From the NCBI GenBank assembly GCA_943737045.1, contig CALSFV010000238.1, forward strand, positions 62,001 through 126,000: 64,000 bases of DNA, read 5' to 3'. Numbering within the stretch: the stretch's first letter is position 1; the number at the start of each line of letters is the position of its first letter. Of the stretch, positions 33,986 through 45,182 are shown piece by piece. The notes under the pieces are model-generated. The model was not told where the DNA came from and ran no database searches. It was given only the letters and a program-made list of their open reading frames with translations. Source of the stretch: Parapristionchus giblindavisi (lineage: Eukaryota > Nematoda > Chromadorea > Rhabditida > Diplogasteridae). Position numbers and translations under genes: made by a program.

Positions 33986-36900
33986 TCAATGGGCAGCAAC
34001 CATCTCCTTCGGCTCGTCGGTGACGAGAATGTGGTGGACCTCGGCCATCTCACCCGATGGTGCCAGGATCTGTAAGGATTCAAATACAGGATTACTGTAG
34101 CCAGTGACAATAAAGGAATACAGGATTACTGTAGCCAGTGATAATACAGGAATACTGTAGCCCGTGATAATAAAGGAATACAGGAATACTGTAGAAAGTG
34201 ATAATACAGGAATACTGTAGCCCGTGATAATAAAGGTCTCGAACGTAACTGTCTGTGTATTGCAAGCTATAACTATTACATTATGCTAGATTCCAGTAAT
34301 ACAAACTTTGATTTTTAATATACTAGTGTGTGAAATGAAAAGACTGTAGAAAAAGGTGATGATCCCTTTAACTGCCCCATTTCTTGCCGTCTTTTTTTCC
34401 ACGAAAGTAAACAGGCCACATGACTAATGTATCAATCATATTGGCCAAGAAATAACTGTAGATGCCTCTAACTCTCTCGTTCCCTACGTTCTCTCTCCAT
34501 TCGCCTCTTTCTCTAACTGTGTAACCATTTCATATATTTCCATCAGCAAAGCATCGCTTCTATTATATTTGATTGAGCTGTGAATCACTTTATCATTATT
34601 TGATAAGTGCCATTTCGAGAATTTCTGCCTTTTCTCAGACGCTAACTAAAGAGGAATGATCCGAAACTTTTTTAAACAACATTTGATCGTTGATTTTTGC
34701 CAATACTTTTGGTACAACCTGGCAATCAAATAGAGTTTCCCTAATGAATTATATTTAGTCTCTATTTCCCAAAGATCAGTCCATTCTTAAACCCGTGAGC
34801 AATTCATTATCATTAGCATAATCATCTTCGTTTATCGATTCACTTCGTTTCTTTTTGTTTACCACACGTTTCATTGTTTATTCATGAATACGTATAAATA
34901 TTATTATTATTATTAATATTTAAATACTCAAACGGAGTAAAGCCTACACATAGAGAAATAAGTGTTATCCATGCCATGGATTCCATGGAGCATAAGACCA
35001 GAGAGGCGTTATATTTAACACTTTTTGAGCTAAAATATAACACTTCTCACAAGGGGATGGTCGCAACTGGTCCTGGCCATATGAGATGGCAATAACATGA
35101 CTAGGATCAGTTTTCGATGCTGACTACGAATCCGTTTTCAGAAAGTGCCTAATCGACCTGATTTTCGAGGAAATCGATATTTTAATTCGGATATTCGTGT
35201 GGTTTCCTGCGCAAACCGTCCGGGTGAGCTGGTAAACTCATCTATAATCTCTCGCAATAGTTTACCTTACATTGCCGGATCTTTCCGATGCAATCCAGAC
35301 ACTTTGTGAAGGAAACTACACGACTTTTCGAATTAACAAGCCAAATTTCAATACCGGTTTTCTCGAATATCAGGTCGATTAGGCACTTTCTGAAAACGGA
35401 TTCGTAATCAGCATCGAAAACTGATCCTAGTCATGTTATTGTCATCTCATATGGCCAGGACCAGTTGCGACCATCCCCTTGTCAGATCATGGTATATTGA
35501 TCAATTATAATGAAACTAGGTTGTCTTATATTATATTTTGTCTACTTATCGAGCAAGCAACGTTACATATGAGTAAAATGTACTCATACGAGTAATATGG
35601 ATAATTTCGGTTCTGTGGTGATCTTTGATATCTAATCCATTGTTAAACCGAAATGTCTAAATTCAATAAAGCAGACTGGTTTCAAATTTACTTTCACTGG
35701 AAAATGGAAAAGTCCATTTCATAATTTATAATAGAAAAATCAAAAATCAACATTTTAACTATAGGTCGAATAGCTAGGATATCGGTTTCAAAATGCGGTC
35801 AGGTTTTTTTCCGATTTTTGGCAAATTTTTCTCAAAATGCGGTCAGGCTTGGTACTTTGTAACATACTTTTCGACTTATGATTTTAACATTTACAAAATC
35901 TCTCACATGAACTTGTTCGGTCTCCTTGGTCTCCTCCGCCTTAGGCTCCATATGCTCCTCTACCGTATCCGTTACCGTAATAATCTGCTTCTGGGCGGAG
36001 GGTGGTGTGCTCGAGGGCGTGATGACGGGCGCGTCGGCCGCATTGCGCTGTGCCTTGCTCATCTGGAATTTACTGACCTACAATTTTTATTTTTTTAACA
36101 TTTACATTGCCATTCTGTTTACATTTTGTTTACTATTTACATTCCGTTTTTAATTTACAGACTGAAACTGCGAGATAAAAAACACCCCGCGTTACCGAGA
36201 GTATTTGCCGGAAGCAGAGCCTGAAAGCAATTCATCCGACGAGTTTACGAATTTTATGGTGCTGTATGTTACGGATTTCGTTGAATTTTTTCCATACACT
36301 CATATAAAAGGTTGCGCTGGTTTCATACTCATTGATCTTCAAAAAAGCCTTTTTTTTAAATTCTATTTCTGTAAGAGATTTAAGCGGCATTCAGCTTGCA
36401 ATTATCCATAGGTCGAACAGCTACTTTACACATTTTTAAAATGCGGTCATGTTTTTTAGTATTTCGGGAATTTTAGGTTTAAAATGCGGTCAGGATTCGA
36501 AGTTTGTAACATATTTTTCGACCTATGCAATCATCCTTCGTCAACTCCAAAACAAAATCTCATCATCACATTACATCACATGACATTTATGGCTCTTCAG
36601 ACCGACTACAATCCCCTCTTATCTTTTCCGCTCTTTCAACTTGCAAAAGCCAAATTTTGAACCCACGTAGCATTTAGAAAACATACTTTTTCAATGTTAT
36701 TTTTTTCTCAATGTAATCTCAAGGACTAAATTAGTTTTGCAAAAAAAAACTGTAAACATATAATCATTAATCTAGTTAATTAATTAATTTATCTACACCT
36801 GAGGCGCAACGAGACCTGATAATTTAAAGGGATACAAGAGTTATTAATCACATGGGATATGAGACATTTTAATAAAAAAATCAATCGATAAAGCGGTCAA

Positions 36901-37048
36901 ATTATAGCACACCAAACCATTCGAGTCGATTAAAATAAAATAAAATAAAACAAATAAAGACCTTAATCTCGTCTTCGGCAGACTCCTTGAGCACTGGACT
37001 GACGGCCGCGGCCTCCTTCGACACTTCGTACGACTGCTTCTGACCCAT
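33986..37048 (-). CDS. Small acidic protein with predicted N-myristoylation site, right copy (3 exons)
   Basis: Paralogue of the gene at 14128-16025 with the same exon sizes: 36962-37048 (87 bp), 35907-36062 (156 bp), 33986-34069 (84 bp), giving 108 aa. Exon 1 and exon 3 proteins match the left copy. Exon 2 differs at several positions, for example TDTVEEHMEPKAEETKE against VDTVEEHAEPKTEETKA. These are mostly single changes and keep the charge. The exon 1 donor is GT (AAG|GTCTTT), so this copy is fully spliceable with a single promoter. Intron 2 contains a 432-bp palindromic element and an expanded ACTGTAG repeat. Function unknown. MGQKQS predicts myristoylation. Confidence 0.75.
34080..34235. 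repeat. ACTGTAGCC-containing tandem repeat, five units
   Basis: Units built on GGAATACTGTAGCCCGTGAT and ATAATAAAG lie just inside intron 2. The left copy has only about two units (14222-14290), so the array changed length after duplication. Confidence 0.7.
34236..34946. other. Intron 2 sequence, nothing further recognised
   Basis: AT-rich intron sequence with partial match to 14340-14550 in the left copy and about 250 bp extra here (about 34.25-34.55 kb). No exon seen. Confidence 0.4.
34947..35048. mobile_element. CACACAGAGAAATAAG-type MITE, interrupted
   Basis: Left arm and centre (TTAACACTTTTTGAGC) are present. It is broken at ACACTTCTCA by the element at 35050-35481. Confidence 0.7.
35050..35481. 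mobile_element. 432-bp element with about 110-bp inverted ends and TCA duplication
   Basis: Starts CAAGGGGATGGTCGCAACTG and ends with the complement. The inverted ends extend through CCTGGCCATATGAGATG to TTTTCAGAAAGTGCCTAATC. TCA flanks both sides (35047-35049, 35482-35484). It is nested in a MITE and absent from the left segmental copy. No coding capacity. Confidence 0.85.
35759..35884. mobile_element. ATAGGTCGAA-type MITE
   Basis: ATAGGTCGAATAGCTAGGAT to ACTTTTCGACTTATG with inner CAAAATGCGGTCAG arms. It corresponds to the fragment at 14754-14832 in the other copy. Confidence 0.7.
36180..36411 (+). pseudogene. Possible exon relic (PEAEPESNSSDEFTNF frame), right copy
   Basis: Same frame as at 15241-15370 but open for longer (to about 36411). 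Frame conservation between paralogues is suggestive only, since substitutions fall at all codon positions. No partner exon found. Confidence 0.25.
36410..36527. mobile_element. ATAGGTCGAA-type MITE, second copy in intron 1
   Basis: Starts ATAGGTCGAACAGCTAC, ends ATATTTTTCGACCTATG, with inner AAAATGCGGTCA arms. Not present at the same place in the left copy. Confidence 0.7.
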
Positions 37049-38030
37049 AGCGGCTACTGTAGATTACTGCAAACAGGGTTACTGTAGATTACTGAAAACT
37101 GGGTTACTGTAGTTCATTACAAAATGATCAGAACATCCTAACGGGGGTCACTGTAGACAGGCTTATCGTACACACAATAACGCATTACAACAGACGCAAT
37201 ACGGTATGAACTGGGAGAGGGTTATGGTAGCGGGGAGCGGAGTTCGGTAGGCGCAAGATACGATGAGATACACAGAGCTATCGATTATCGATTAGTTTGG
37301 ATTGAAAAAAGGCATATCGTTCATCGACATACAACAATTCTCCTAAACAAATAATGAAGGGATGAAACATATTCGAGCGCACAGCCTTGCCTTCCCATCG
37401 GGGCCTCGGGCATAGCCTTGCATCGCAAAAATTGGCAAATTTCCAGCCGAATTTGTCAAAAAATAGCCATAGGCACAGCCTTGCCTCCCAACTTCCCCAG
37501 GGTTTCCCCCAACGTACCCACCTATGTTGATAATGGACGGTCAGAATCGAGCTGCCTTTACCCGACAGCGCACTCATTGTGTGACAGAGAAAAAAGTAGA
37601 TCGGAAAAGGGAGAGAGTACGTAAAAGTGAGAGAGCATAGACGACTTGAGTACACCATGGTGTACTCAAGTTTTTTGTTGGCACTTTGCCAAATTTTCAA
37701 TGCGCGCTCGTCATTTGTTAGAGAAACGCTGTGTTAGCCAGCTCATGTATGACATGAATCGATGAAACGAACAGCAGCATATGAACCTACTAGCAACGAT
37801 CGCGCTCTATTCCTATGCAATCTGTCAACGAGAAAGCATTAATCGAAAAATATAAACGAAAAGCTTAACGTGCAGGATTCATTCAAACAAATATCATCGT
37901 TTTACTGGGCCATTCCATACTATTTTCGAAACCCCCATGTCGGCGCCCATGTATGATTTGGTCACTGGATTGTTCAAACGGTCAAAGGTCTAAATTCAAC
38001 TGTGCAGAGACGACAATTGCAGATCAATGG
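37049..38030 (-). promoter_or_regulatory. Putative promoter region of the right small protein gene
   Basis: Aligns with the promoter part of the tandem unit. ACTGTAG repeats lie next to the start codon. CAAGGCTRTGCG-like motifs follow near 37.38, 37.41 and 37.47 kb, and a GTTGGCACTTTGCCAA palindrome near 37.68 kb. It lacks the 120-bp MITE of units 1 and 2. Function inferred. Confidence 0.4.
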
Positions 38031-38779
38031 CAGTCAACATGAACGGAATAACAGCGTGGGCTCAAAGATCAAAGATCAATCGTGGAGATCAAAGATCAAA
38101 ATATTGATCTCTTTCCTAGAAGAAGAAGAAGCACAGTTGTTTGATGAGAGAGGAGGAACCATCTGCCTCTCTCCTCTCAGACCATTCCCCTTCTTCTGTA
38201 GAAGAGGAGGGGGAACTGTGAATCATCTAACTATCCCTATCCCTCTATTCCACCCTCTCATCCTCTTCCTTTCTTAATTTCTCTCTCTCTCTCTCACCCT
38301 CTTCTTCCCTCCCTATCTCACTTCTATCTGTCTCTCCTTTCGCTCTCTCACCCTCTCTGTTCTCTCTCACTCTGTCTCCCTCTCTCTATCCCCCACTTCC
38401 TCTCCCCCCTACCCTTCTGCACTCTCTCCTATTCCCACACTCTCTCACCCGTTCTTTTTTCGCGCAGTCATTTAACACACTCATCGTCATCGAAAGGCAG
38501 ATGGATTATACTATCAGAGAATAGTGTCCACTATCGTGTAGAATGGGATGGAATAACATATGGATGGGTGGACCATAAAGAATGATGAGGGAGGGTCAGA
38601 GGGGAGGGGAAGTGGAGGAGAAGTAACGAACGGAGGAGAGGGGAGGGCGAGAGAGAGGAAGGGAGGAGAGAGAGGAAGAGGAAGATTAAGGGGGAAGAGA
38701 GGGAGGGAGATGTGCAAAAACCGGCGGTGAAAGTATTAGAAAGTAGAATGGAGTCACATCACCAAACAATCCCCGAAAA

Positions 38780-38845
<66 letters not shown>

Positions 38846-39097
38846 GAGATAGAGAGGGGGAAGAGAGAGAGAGAGAAAGAGAGAGAGGAGAGAGGGAGGG
38901 AGAGAAGCAGACAGGAAAAGAAAGAGGGGACGAAGGAGGGAGAGAGTGTGTGTATGTAAGGGAATGATCAACGTGTGAAATGGGCCTGTCGTAAGCGGCG
39001 ATTGTTCAAAATATTTGTGAAAGACTCGTGTTTTGCGTAAAATCAACAACAACCTCAGCTTCCCAATCTTTTCTGTTCCATTATTTTGGCGATTTCT
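38031..39097. repeat. CT-rich and GA-rich microsatellite region
   Basis: Pyrimidine-rich tract at about 38280-38420, purine-rich tract at about 38585-38710, and (GA)n with flanking GA-rich sequence at about 38778-38950. A (GATCAAA)n run lies near 38.06-38.10 kb. No gene. Confidence 0.7.
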
Positions 39098-39101
39098 TTA
39101 A

Positions 39102-39208
39102 AGCCACACCCCAAGCTAATTTTACTCTCCGCTCTAGCAGCGCTCAATAACAAAGAAAGCGATAGACCATTGCTAGAGCGGAGAGTAAAATTAGCTTGGG
39201 GTGTGGCT
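39102..39208. mobile_element. TTAA-type MITE, best preserved copy
   Basis: 107 bp from AGCCACACCCCAAGCTAATT to its exact complement, flanked by TTAA (39098-39101, 39209-39212). It defines the family. Confidence 0.92.
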
Positions 39209-39212
39209 TTAA

Positions 39213-40170
39213 GGAGCGTAAGTTGCACATCTAGATGAGAAGCAAGGAAAACTCGCTAATCATCAAAGCGTAGAATCCACACAATAATGCTTCAGTCTGA
39301 AGTCTCTTTCACAGCAGATCAATCAATAATCATTGATCAATTGCAAAAGGCCATCACATTGTGCATTTTGGCTCTCGCCCCTCCCCCAAAGCGGATCCTA
39401 CTTCCCCTATTCCAACACTGAATCATCTTCGCCTTAAAGAGGATGGGGAAGGGCTATTGTGATCTGGGGAGAGAAGAATGAATGGAACACAGAGAATGGC
39501 TGTACAACGTGTATGACAATCACAAAAAAAACACAGTGCAGTACCTCTCCTATAGCATGGGTCATTACTTTAGTCACAAGATATTCCCCACTTTGTTACC
39601 ATTACTTCACCTATCACTTTTGTATTTGCTGTCGCACCTATCACGGGAAAAAGAAATAATGGACACTGCAGGTAACATAGAGTAAAGTGGTTGAGTGATT
39701 ACGATAGCATGTTAATGGACAAATTGATAAAAATCGATTAAAACCCATCAGAAGCTGGAACTCAAATCAGCTGGTCCCATGATATAGAACTGTTCGTGTA
39801 TAAATAAACCAATCAAACGGGTCTGCCATTAGGGCACTCTCTCGATTCTCCATACTCTCTCGTCGTCTCTCTAACCATCCGCGTCTCTCCATGATTAAGT
39901 GCTCTCTGACGATTAGCATAACGTAAATAGCAAGCATTACATGGATCGGTGTAAATAACAACCAAGGAACCAAACACACACACATAAGGATGGGAGATTG
40001 TGAAAGACTACGACTGGCCATAAATACAAATAAGAAATATATTTATATTTGTGTAGAATTCATAGATTAGTACAATGGAAAAGCACAGGAATCGAATGGT
40101 TGAAGAGAAGAAACCAGGGAATAGTCGGAAAACTAGCGAAAATGTCAGCATAGAGCCTTTCAGGGTGACA
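39213..40170. other. No convincing gene
   Basis: A minus-strand open frame at 39767-40021 has a hydrophobic stretch (MCVCLVPWLLFTPIHVMLAI) followed by charged residues. It lacks clear splice partners and I do not call it a gene. Confidence 0.3.
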
Positions 40171-40208
40171 AATGACAAGAAAAACAATGAACAATCTTCT
40201 TCCACAGC

Positions 40209-40500
40209 AAGACCGATTTAGTATGGCTATTCACACGCCGTATCACCGACCGCCCAACTTGCCTGACATTCCAGACGTTAACGCGAAATTCGCGTCGCGA
40301 ATTCACAATGGCTTGAGGCAGCATGTTAATATAGGTCGAAAAGTAAGTTACAAATTACCAAGCCTGACCGGATTTTCAGCCATAATTTCACAAAAATCGA
40401 AAAATCTGACCGGATTTTCAAAACCGATAACCTAGCTATTCGACCTATGCTTGTTGACACCAATCACATGATAACAGCAAAGATAACACCGCTGATAACC
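40209..40500 (+). other. Possible coding exon interrupted by a MITE
   Basis: After TTCCACAG the plus strand reads QDRFSMAIHTPYHRPPNLPD with coding-like composition, up to a MITE at 40331. If the MITE (40331-40448) is ignored, the frame continues into NMLVDTNHMITAKITPL before a stop. No family recognised. It could be the last exon of a decayed gene or chance. Confidence 0.25.
40331..40448. mobile_element. ATAGGTCGAA-type MITE, full palindrome
   Basis: ATAGGTCGAAAAGTAAGTTA to TAGCTATTCGACCTAT, with two CTGACCGGATTTTCA blocks in the arms. This is the most symmetrical copy of the family. Confidence 0.8.
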
Positions 40501-42245
40501 CACACCAAACACAGAGCATAACCGATACCGGTCGAGAGAATGACCGATAAGACAACCCACCCAACACCCCCCCCCCCCTTAATAATCAATATGGAGGTGT
40601 TGATGACCGTCAATGGTATGATTCATGGACCATTAAATTGTCATCACATGGGCGGAGGGGTGATTGAATGTCCCTTTAAGGGGTACCGCAAGAAGAAAAA
40701 CAAGTTGACCTCACATTTTGAGGTACCAGCTGACTTTAAGTCGGCCTCAATAAGCAACAGCAGTGCACCACCTTTCATAGATAAAACGGAATACGCGAGT
40801 TCAGCTCAATTGAGATCAAGCCTTGATTCATCGTAAAAAGAGTGAGTAAAAAGCTGAGGCAGTATACCGGGCGCACCCTTCTCATTTTATTCGGTTGTGC
40901 TCTAAATCTCTCATTGTCGGGAGAAGCACAGGAAAGGTGCGGTGCATGATACAACATAAAAATTGAAACACGATTTCGAAGATTTGAATGCCACAGTGAC
41001 ATTAGGGAACGTCGTCGGGAAGTGCCATCTGTCTCGAGCCCTTTTCTACGAAAAGTCAGACGGCCTATAGCTCATTCAAATTAGGCTCGTTCCGCTATTC
41101 CGTATAGGAAATAAAGTGAAACCGAAATTGTCACCAGGGATAGTAAAAAAAAGTAAATTCACCCCAAACAATCAACTGCATTCAATGCAAAAGAATGCGC
41201 ATACATGCTAAAGTAAAACCAAAAATGCGTAAATATAATAATTCCTTAGCATCTGCCCCTTTTTGATTGCCTTGGTACGAATAACAGCAAGAGATTAGCG
41301 CAGATCAACACGCAGTGTGAAGATGATAACATCAATGGTTGTGGGGGTGATAAGGAGTTGGTTGCTAGTTTACAGTGGAGGTTACAGGGGGATTAACTGT
41401 AACGTCACATCGACTGTTGGCAACGCGCCAAGAACTCTCGTCGTCTGACTCTCTTGCTTCACGCACTCTCTCGTCAATCTCTATTTCTCTAACTTGTCCT
41501 GGTCTTCTCGCGCTGTACAACGTGTCAAATTGATAGTGACTCTTGTCCAGGAGTTTATCACTACTCTAGCTCCTCCTGGACAATAGGGTGTGACAATCGG
41601 AATCTCAAAAAAAACAGAGGGGAGGGGGGCTCTTGATGATAGTTATTTTTTTCCATTTCTCAGCCAAGTAACCCTCCCTAAACACGTTGCAAATTTCACA
41701 ATGCCGGAAACGCTAGCAACCATTATCTATTATCTGTTGAATACAATAACGATGACGTGGAAAAACAACGGCAATAGAATGGGAAATTTATTATCAAAAA
41801 TACCATTTAGATGAGTCAGCGGGAGAAATTTCGAGAGGAATAAAGGAATATTTTTAGTTTTCACAGAGAAACGGCATTTAAGAAATAGATAATACAAACT
41901 TTTGAGACTAGCAACTCAAGGATAACCAATAAAACAATCAATAGGCCAAACAGTTTATCGTGAAAACATAATATTATTGAATATAATAACTTTGCAACAA
42001 AAAATAAATACAGAATCATTAGCATGCACTTAGACTTACAGTACGAAGAAATCATTAGAAGGATACACGTACAGTTATATAACAGCAATCACAAAGTGTA
42101 TCTCAATTACAGTAGAATGAACTACCGTATTCTAGCACCGACAAAATCAACAATACTTGGGTTCCCCCCAATGGATACCGTGATCAATAACCGTAAAACA
42201 GCAAAAGCCCATAGTTACCGTAGCCTGCGGCTACAGTAATCAAGC
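40501..42245. other. Intergenic stretch 3' of the first lectin gene
   Basis: A plus-strand open frame (40540-40836) has ECPFKGYRKKKNKLTSHFEV but no recognisable family or splice context. The remainder is AT-rich with poly-C and short simple repeats. Nothing else is supported. Confidence 0.3.
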
Positions 42246-44773
42246 CTAGTAGAATCTCTTCTGACTATCGATCGATCGACCGAACATCTGGGGACGAATC
42301 ATGGTGATGAGAGCGAAGAGGACGATGAGGAACATCAGCGAGAAGAAGAGACGCAAGGTCCACTGAGAATGTATTGATTATATTGATTGATTGGTTGGTT
42401 GATAGAATGTGTATTGCCGTCCACTTATGATATGAACACCCAGAAACACACACATCAGGGTAGGTGAACGATGGTAGATCAAAGTATCATACCGTATTTG
42501 CGCTCGATTGCCGTGCCTGCCTCTGCTTCCTCTCCTCAAATCTCATCGTACTCCCGCTCTTCACCGACGTCTGCAGATTGACCTTGTCCAGTTCGTACCT
42601 AGAGTAACAAAATGGATACTGTAATGTAACGGATACTGTACTGTAATGGATACTGTACTGTACAATGGATACTGTAATGGAGTTATTTCATGATAGCCAC
42701 TAGGAGCACTACCGTATTCCTTAATGCATTCGCTACTGTAAGTCAGTTCACGATTGTGCACCGCGGTGTGACCGTAATCCCCAATTCAAAGAAATAAATG
42801 ATAAAAGTCGTACACTTTCAGAGATATGATATCGTGAATGGAAGTGAGATCGCCAGTCGACGCGGAAACTCCAACGAAAAAGTGGGCAGGGATGAAGATT
42901 TCTGAGAAGGAGAAATCAATCAATAACCTATTCTCGAAAACCAGGAATACTGTACTCACTATCGATCGAGAAACAGTGCTGCCACATGACGTCATCGAGT
43001 AGCCTGCAGTGAATCGATGAGACCAATCGATAATCAATACAAAACTACCGTACTTATAGAAGACAGAGATCGCGCCAGGAACGTACTCGACCAGCAAGGA
43101 AACCGTCTCGTGCGTGCTCAGCGACCCGGTGTTTACCACTGAAGACCTGCAATGATCAAACTACAGTCGTATTCTTGAATACCGATCAAACTACACAGAA
43201 ATCCACTGATAAACTAGCAAACTACAATCAATACCACATTCCAGATTCCAATATACTTCATGTCAAAACGACATTCTACTCCTCTACACCAAACTACAAA
43301 CTACATTCTAGCCCCCCCCCCCCGCAGCAAGCTACATCATACCTTATCCTACATCTGTCCAGTAGGTGTTTCTCTCCATCATTGTGCATAACATATCGAT
43401 TGGTTCCATTGGACGCCACGAGACCGATGAAGGGGGACTTGTTCATGCCGCCGTTGTCGTATGTATCCAGAACTGCAAGTTACTGCCGCAGTTTAGGTTT
43501 ACGGTAATCAATGAGGACATACTGGAAAGACTACTACTGTAATATGAGTACTGTAAGTAAATGGTAGGAGCAGGATAATGAGGGAACATACTTTCTCATT
43601 ATTCTGCTCCCAAACTCCACTCCCAAGATAGAGTATTTTACTATCATGGCGTTGATAAATATGATGATTGATAAATATGATATAGCAAAAATGAAGAGTG
43701 CTTCAGTGGCTTATAAAGAAAAAGGCTACAAACCGATTCCGAATCCTGTGAACAGTTCCGATATGCCATAAGCGGAACCGAGCGAACTGTTCTCCGTGAA
43801 CCATAACGCGGTGCCGTCTGCGTGAAACGTCTGCGAAGGGGCGGAGAGACGGAGGCGAGCCTGGAAATTATCAAAACAATCTTGGAGAGGATCATCGATG
43901 ACTCGGACAATGTGCAGGTTTCCATCCAAATCACATTCAGGCAGTACAGTCGGCCACCAAAATTGTTTAATTTACTGCTCATTTGCCTATTCAGCGTGTT
44001 TTCCACACGACTTTTTCAGGGTAAAGTACCTCGACCACGCATGGAGATGGTCTACGGAAACAATGCATCACACATACACAATGATTTGACAGATGAACGT
44101 TTGAAACGAGTTTTGCTGGAATCCTTTCTTGATGTAGGAGCAAGCGAATGTTCGGTTTAAATGAATATATTAACAATATTAAACTAATTACCTCCAAGAC
44201 GAATGCATTGGTGCCTATTGGCTGACGACTCCATATCGCACCCGTGGCACTCTTCACATTAGGAGTCAGACGAATCTCGTTCAGGCTTGTGAACACCGTG
44301 CCTACCAAGAAATATATTTAAATAATTATTAATAATTTAAATAATTAGACATTTGTTTAAAAATAATTTAAAATAATTTAACATTTGTCATCTACAATCT
44401 ACAACTAGTTGCAACTATCAACCAGACCCCGTTTAGAAATATCAAAGCAATCACCAAAATTCTAATGTGTAATGATGCAGTAATACTGTGCTCACAAGCC
44501 GTTTAAATATTCAGCATACGAGATTTAACAGGCGTAGAAGCACCCATTAAGTCAAAATCACGTCTGTGACGACACATGTATCTAAGAAATGACCTGTTGG
44601 CCTCTGAACAGAACTAAGAACCGACCTAGTGAGTTCCAGTGATATAAGGATCGAGTGTAGGGCTTGGCGATGGTCAGTCGATCGATAATTTGACCTTCCT
44701 CCGGAGAATACGAAGGATCCGTGAAGGAGTGGCAGACATGCAGTAATACGGAGATAACGGGAAGAATTATCAT
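42246..44773 (-). CDS. VIP36-type L-type lectin, type I membrane cargo receptor, paralogue A (9 exons)
   Basis: L-type lectins of this family cycle between ER and Golgi and bind high-mannose glycoproteins. Exons: 44626-44773, 44192-44301, 43734-43860, 43343-43472, 43054-43146, 42960-43003, 42814-42901, 42493-42598, 42246-42362. They join in phase to 320 aa. Residues 1-18 are a signal peptide. The lectin domain shows NEIRLTPNVKSATGAIW, FHADGTALWFT, DTYDNGGMNKSPF and VGVSASTGDLTSIHDIISLK. A charged stalk follows, then one membrane helix (LFFSLMFLIVLFALITMI) and the cytosolic tail ending QKRFY, the VIP36/VIPL-type terminus. Length (320 against about 510 for ERGIC-53) also points to VIP36. The usual YDHxxDG site reads YVMHNDG, so the sugar-contacting His is replaced. 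The closest C. elegans family member is ile-2. Confidence 0.88.
42605..42685. repeat. GGATACTGTA short tandem repeats in intron 8 of lectin A
   Basis: Four imperfect GGATACTGTA(ATG) units, part of a general ACTGTA enrichment of introns in this window. Confidence 0.6.
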
Positions 44774-45182
44774 CTAGAATAATTACGGCTCAATAAATAT
44801 ACTAATATTTTGGGTAGTATGATGTACTTCGAAATTCTCAATGCGCAAAAAGCATTAAAACACGTTACAAGAGAAATAGTACAGAAAAGAAGAAGAAATT
44901 GCTTTAAAAAATAAGAGAAAATTTAGAGAATAAATCGTTCCTGTTTTTCATGAAATACCGTATGCCAAAATTGAGTTTATCCGCTTGAGGAAGTGCATAA
45001 CATTCAACATTCTATTGATTGATAAATGTATTATTTATTTCGATTTATTTTTATTTCATATTTCAATTACAATTTGTATAATACAATTATGAATATGAAA
45101 TTCAATATCTTTATTTAAATATATAATTCAATACGAAGCTACTTTTAAAATCGTGAGGAATGAAATTGAAATATGGCATGGA
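44774..45182. other. Intergenic spacer between the two lectin genes
   Basis: About 410 bp, very AT-rich, holding the promoter of lectin A by position. No element recognised. Confidence 0.4.

Larger units (their letters stand above)
27690..38030. repeat. Segmental duplication, right copy
   Basis: Collinear with 8430-17315. It contains the truncated fucosyltransferase, about 2.2 kb of unrelated sequence (about 30.79-32.96 kb) in place of its last five exons, and an intact small protein gene with one first exon. Confidence 0.9.

Noticed and set aside
43644..44160. Plus-strand frames of about 110 aa across the first lectin gene
   Set aside because: They are antisense shadows of spliced lectin exons on the minus strand.
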